From RDYJ01 sp034931405 (GTDB taxonomy: Bacteria; Cyanobacteriota; Cyanobacteriia; Cyanobacteriales; Nostocaceae), in the NCBI RefSeq assembly GCF_034931405.1, contig NZ_JAYGHA010000001.1, positions 62,001 through 126,000 on the forward strand: a stretch of DNA of 64,000 nucleotides, written 5' to 3'. A model generated the notes under the pieces. The model saw only the letters and a list, made by a program, of their open reading frames with translations. It ran no database searches and was not told the DNA's origin. Positions 62,565 through 64,000 of this stretch are shown here, in pieces. The translations under genes were made by a program, and so were the position numbers. Position 1 is the stretch's first letter, and each line of letters begins with the position of its first letter.

Positions 62565-63020
62565 ATGCGTATTACTAGACTTAAAATCAAAAACTTTCGT
62601 GCCATCACATCCCTGACATTAACAGAATTGGGTGATGTTGTTATAATTGCCGGTTCTAATGGTATTGCTTTCTTTGCTGATGAAATAGCAGTCAAAAATA
62701 ACTTTGCACAAGCTAATGAAGTTTTCATTCCCAGTATTGCCGTCGGGGAATTGTGTTATGGTGCAAGAAAATCTGGACGTTCAAAAGAAAATCTAGAATG
62801 AATTGAAGAATTTATCGCTAATAATACTGTAATTGACTGTAATATAGAAACATCACGAAAATACGGTGAGATAAAAAATCAGCTACGTTTAAAAGGTCGT
62901 CCGTTACCTGAAAATGATATTTGGATAGCTGCAATAAGTCTTCAATATAATCTAATTTTAGTTACACGCGATGCTCATTTTCAGGAAGTTGAAAATTTAC
63001 AAACAGTTTCTTGGATATAG
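62565..63020 (+). pseudogene. AAA-ATPase start fused to PIN toxin, with an in-frame TGA
   Basis: One frame joins two unrelated pieces. Residues 1-32 (MRITRLKIKNFRAITSL, ending in a VVIIAGSNG P-loop start) are the beginning of a RecF/OLD-type AAA protein. From IAFFADEIAVKNNFAQANEV on, it is a VapC PIN domain lacking its first strand. A TGA at 62799 interrupts the PIN domain. The same frame then continues to 63018 with EEFIANNTVIDCNIETSRKY and DIWIAAISLQYNLILVTRD, the normal PIN C-terminus. A fusion by deletion plus a nonsense mutation is the simplest reading. Confidence 0.8.
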
Positions 63021-63048
63021 CACGCAAATTGGTAATAAAAAAATAATC

Positions 63049-63366
63049 ATGACAGAAGAGATTGAAATCAAAACCAGTATCGGTAACGTATTTGCAGATT
63101 TAGATTTACCCAACCCAGATGAAATGCTAGTAAAAGCTGAACTAGCACGAAAAATCAGTAATGCTATCACTGCACGTCATATCACCCAAGCAGAAGCGGC
63201 TGAATTATTAGGAATTGATCAGCCAAAAGTTTCTGCTTTAATGAGAGGAAGACTGACAGGTTTTTCTCTGGAAAGAATGTTTAGATTTCTCAATACATTG
63301 GGAATTGATGTAGAAATTACAGTCAAACCTAAATCTAGAAATAATGCACGGATAACAGTAGTTTAA
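63049..63366 (+). CDS. XRE-family HTH antitoxin-like regulator
   Basis: A 105-residue protein from ATG 63049; an upstream ATG at 62971 lies inside the PIN remnant. The HTH is at about residues 40-75 (ARHITQAEAAELLGIDQPKV and SALMRGRLTGFSLERMFRFL), followed by DVEITVKPK. It matches the HigA/HTH_37 group that pairs with RelE- or Gp49-type toxins. No toxin gene is adjacent, so it is an orphan or acts as a stand-alone regulator. Confidence 0.82.
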   Translation: MTEEIEIKTSIGNVFADLDLPNPDEMLVKAELARKISNAITARHITQAEAAELLGIDQPKVSALMRGRLTGFSLERMFRFLNTLGIDVEITVKPKSRNNARITVV

Positions 63367-63405
63367 TTTGTGCTTCTGAAAATTCAAAATTCAAGGAAGA
63401 AATAT

Positions 63406-63582
63406 ATGAATACTTTAGTGAAAGAATTATTAAGCACATTTGATAGTTTACCAGAATCCGAAAGACTAGAAATAGCTGGGGAAATTTTGAAACGGGTTAC
63501 AAATTTAGACTTTCCACCTTTATCTGATGAAGATTTAGTGTGGAATGCTGAAGAACTTTTTTTAGAATTAGATCAATATTAA
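63406..63582 (+). CDS. Small antitoxin-like protein, 58 residues
   Basis: From ATG 63406 after AAGGAAG. It reads LLSTFDSLPESERLEIAGEI then LKRVTNLDFPPLSDEDLVW and ends acidic. This short acidic pattern (SLPESERxEVAxEILRR...LSDEELV) is typical of antitoxins that neutralise MazF/PemK-like toxins. No toxin follows; the next gene is a UPF0175 protein 17 bp downstream. Confidence 0.7.
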   Translation: MNTLVKELLSTFDSLPESERLEIAGEILKRVTNLDFPPLSDEDLVWNAEELFLELDQY

Positions 63583-63599
63583 AAATATAGTAATAGCTT

Positions 63600-63839
63600 A
63601 TGAGTTCCATTAATTCACAATTATCATCTGATTTAATTAACGAAGGTGAGCAAGCTATTCGTCAAAAATTGGCATTACAATTGTATGATCAAAATATCTT
63701 TACTTTTGGTCAAGCGCGACGTTTAGCTAATTTGTCTGTTTGGGAATTTCAGCGACTTTTAGGAACAAGAAAAATTGAACGATATTATACTGAAGTTGAT
63801 TTATTGGAAGATGTAAATACTATTCAAGCAGGTTTTTAA
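63600..63839 (+). CDS. UPF0175 family antitoxin-like protein
   Basis: A 79-residue protein with the UPF0175 core: ALQLYDQNIFTFGQARRLAN and LSVWEFQRLLGTRKIERYYT, ending in an acidic segment (EVDLLEDVNTIQ). The family is a predicted HTH antitoxin commonly followed by a DUF3368 PIN toxin; none follows here. It forms a short cluster with the XRE and 58-residue genes. Confidence 0.82.
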   Translation: MSSINSQLSSDLINEGEQAIRQKLALQLYDQNIFTFGQARRLANLSVWEFQRLLGTRKIERYYTEVDLLEDVNTIQAGF

Positions 63840-63876
63840 GGCGTAACCAGAAATAGAATTCCCATTGTAGCTAAAT

Positions 63877-64000
63877 CTACCTCTTCAGAAATTTCTGCCG
63901 CATCTTCACCACAAAACTATTAACCTCCGGTATTCTCATCATCCCAGCAATAACCGCAAATACAAAAATTCCCACTGCACCAGAAACACACAACTCAACT
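63877..64000 (-). CDS. murJ: C-terminal end of a MurJ/MviN-type lipid II flippase (start outside window)
   Basis: Only about 40 residues are visible on the minus strand: ELCVSGAVGIFVFAVIAGMM followed by RIPEVNSFVVKMRQKFLKR and a stop. A last hydrophobic helix plus the RIPEV-x-x-F-x-x-x-x-RQKF tail resembles the end of cyanobacterial MurJ. The assignment rests on this tail only. Confidence 0.5.
   Translation of the reverse strand, partial: VELCVSGAVGIFVFAVIAGMMRIPEVNSFVVKMRQKFLKR

Overview
The window looks like chromosomal DNA of a filamentous, probably heterocyst-forming cyanobacterium (Nostocales type). The signs are AT-rich coding sequence, many HIP1 palindromes (GCGATCGC), and dispersed heptanucleotide tandem repeats of the CCCCAAT/CCCCAGT, GTGACAG and AGGAGTC kinds. 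Typical cyanobacterial gene families are also present: DUF4388/PATAN, DUF3326, Cph2-type phytochrome, bilin GAF domains and giant PAS/GAF hybrid kinases. Two runs of N (19081-19160 and 28002-28263) show a scaffolded draft assembly.

Layout. 1-5.6 kb: the end of a small GTPase gene with a DUF4388 partner, a protoglobin, a nucleoside deaminase, a voltage-gated cation channel with a zinc ribbon, and a beta-helix/SLH surface protein. 5.9-17.9 kb: a phosphorelay island with a 1991-residue CBS-GAF-PAS hybrid kinase, a REC-kinase, an Hpt protein and a CHASE-LOV-GAF hybrid kinase. 18-32 kb: housekeeping and conserved genes (tatC, a CAU tRNA, a CNNM/HlyC transporter, queC, a Gfo/Idh/MocA oxidoreductase, DedA, a ParM/ParR-like pair, a CPBP protease, DUF3326, a ferredoxin), with gene remnants around the first gap and two copies of a short IS66-like MITE. 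32.5-37.3 kb: an enlarged Cph2-type photoreceptor that makes and/or breaks c-di-GMP.

37.3-51.7 kb is a complete type I-D CRISPR-Cas locus. It has a divergent WYL regulator, then cas10d, a separate small-subunit-like gene, csc2, csc1, cas3, cas6, cas4, cas1 and cas2, a structured leader, and an array of 37 full 37-bp repeats plus one truncated repeat. The array stops abruptly inside a 5'-truncated NarL-type regulator gene. Cas10d (807 residues) is short, and the next gene (140 residues, with its own ribosome binding site) sits where other I-D systems translate Cas11d from inside cas10d. A split cas10d/cas11d arrangement is the most interesting system-level observation.

52-64 kb: pabC-like aminotransferase, ftsH, a diheme cytochrome c, secA and, at the end, part of murJ. 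Among these are an intact MazEF pair, several lone antitoxins and four truncated or broken toxin genes.

Three themes link the genes. First, light and second-messenger sensing: bilin-type GAFs in two giant proteins and a LOV domain in a third. Second, defence and addiction modules: type I-D CRISPR plus decaying toxin-antitoxin loci. Third, repeat activity: heptamer arrays have entered coding sequence, notably the ATPase domain of the large kinase and the N-terminus of the CPBP protease, and two of them directly abut start codons.
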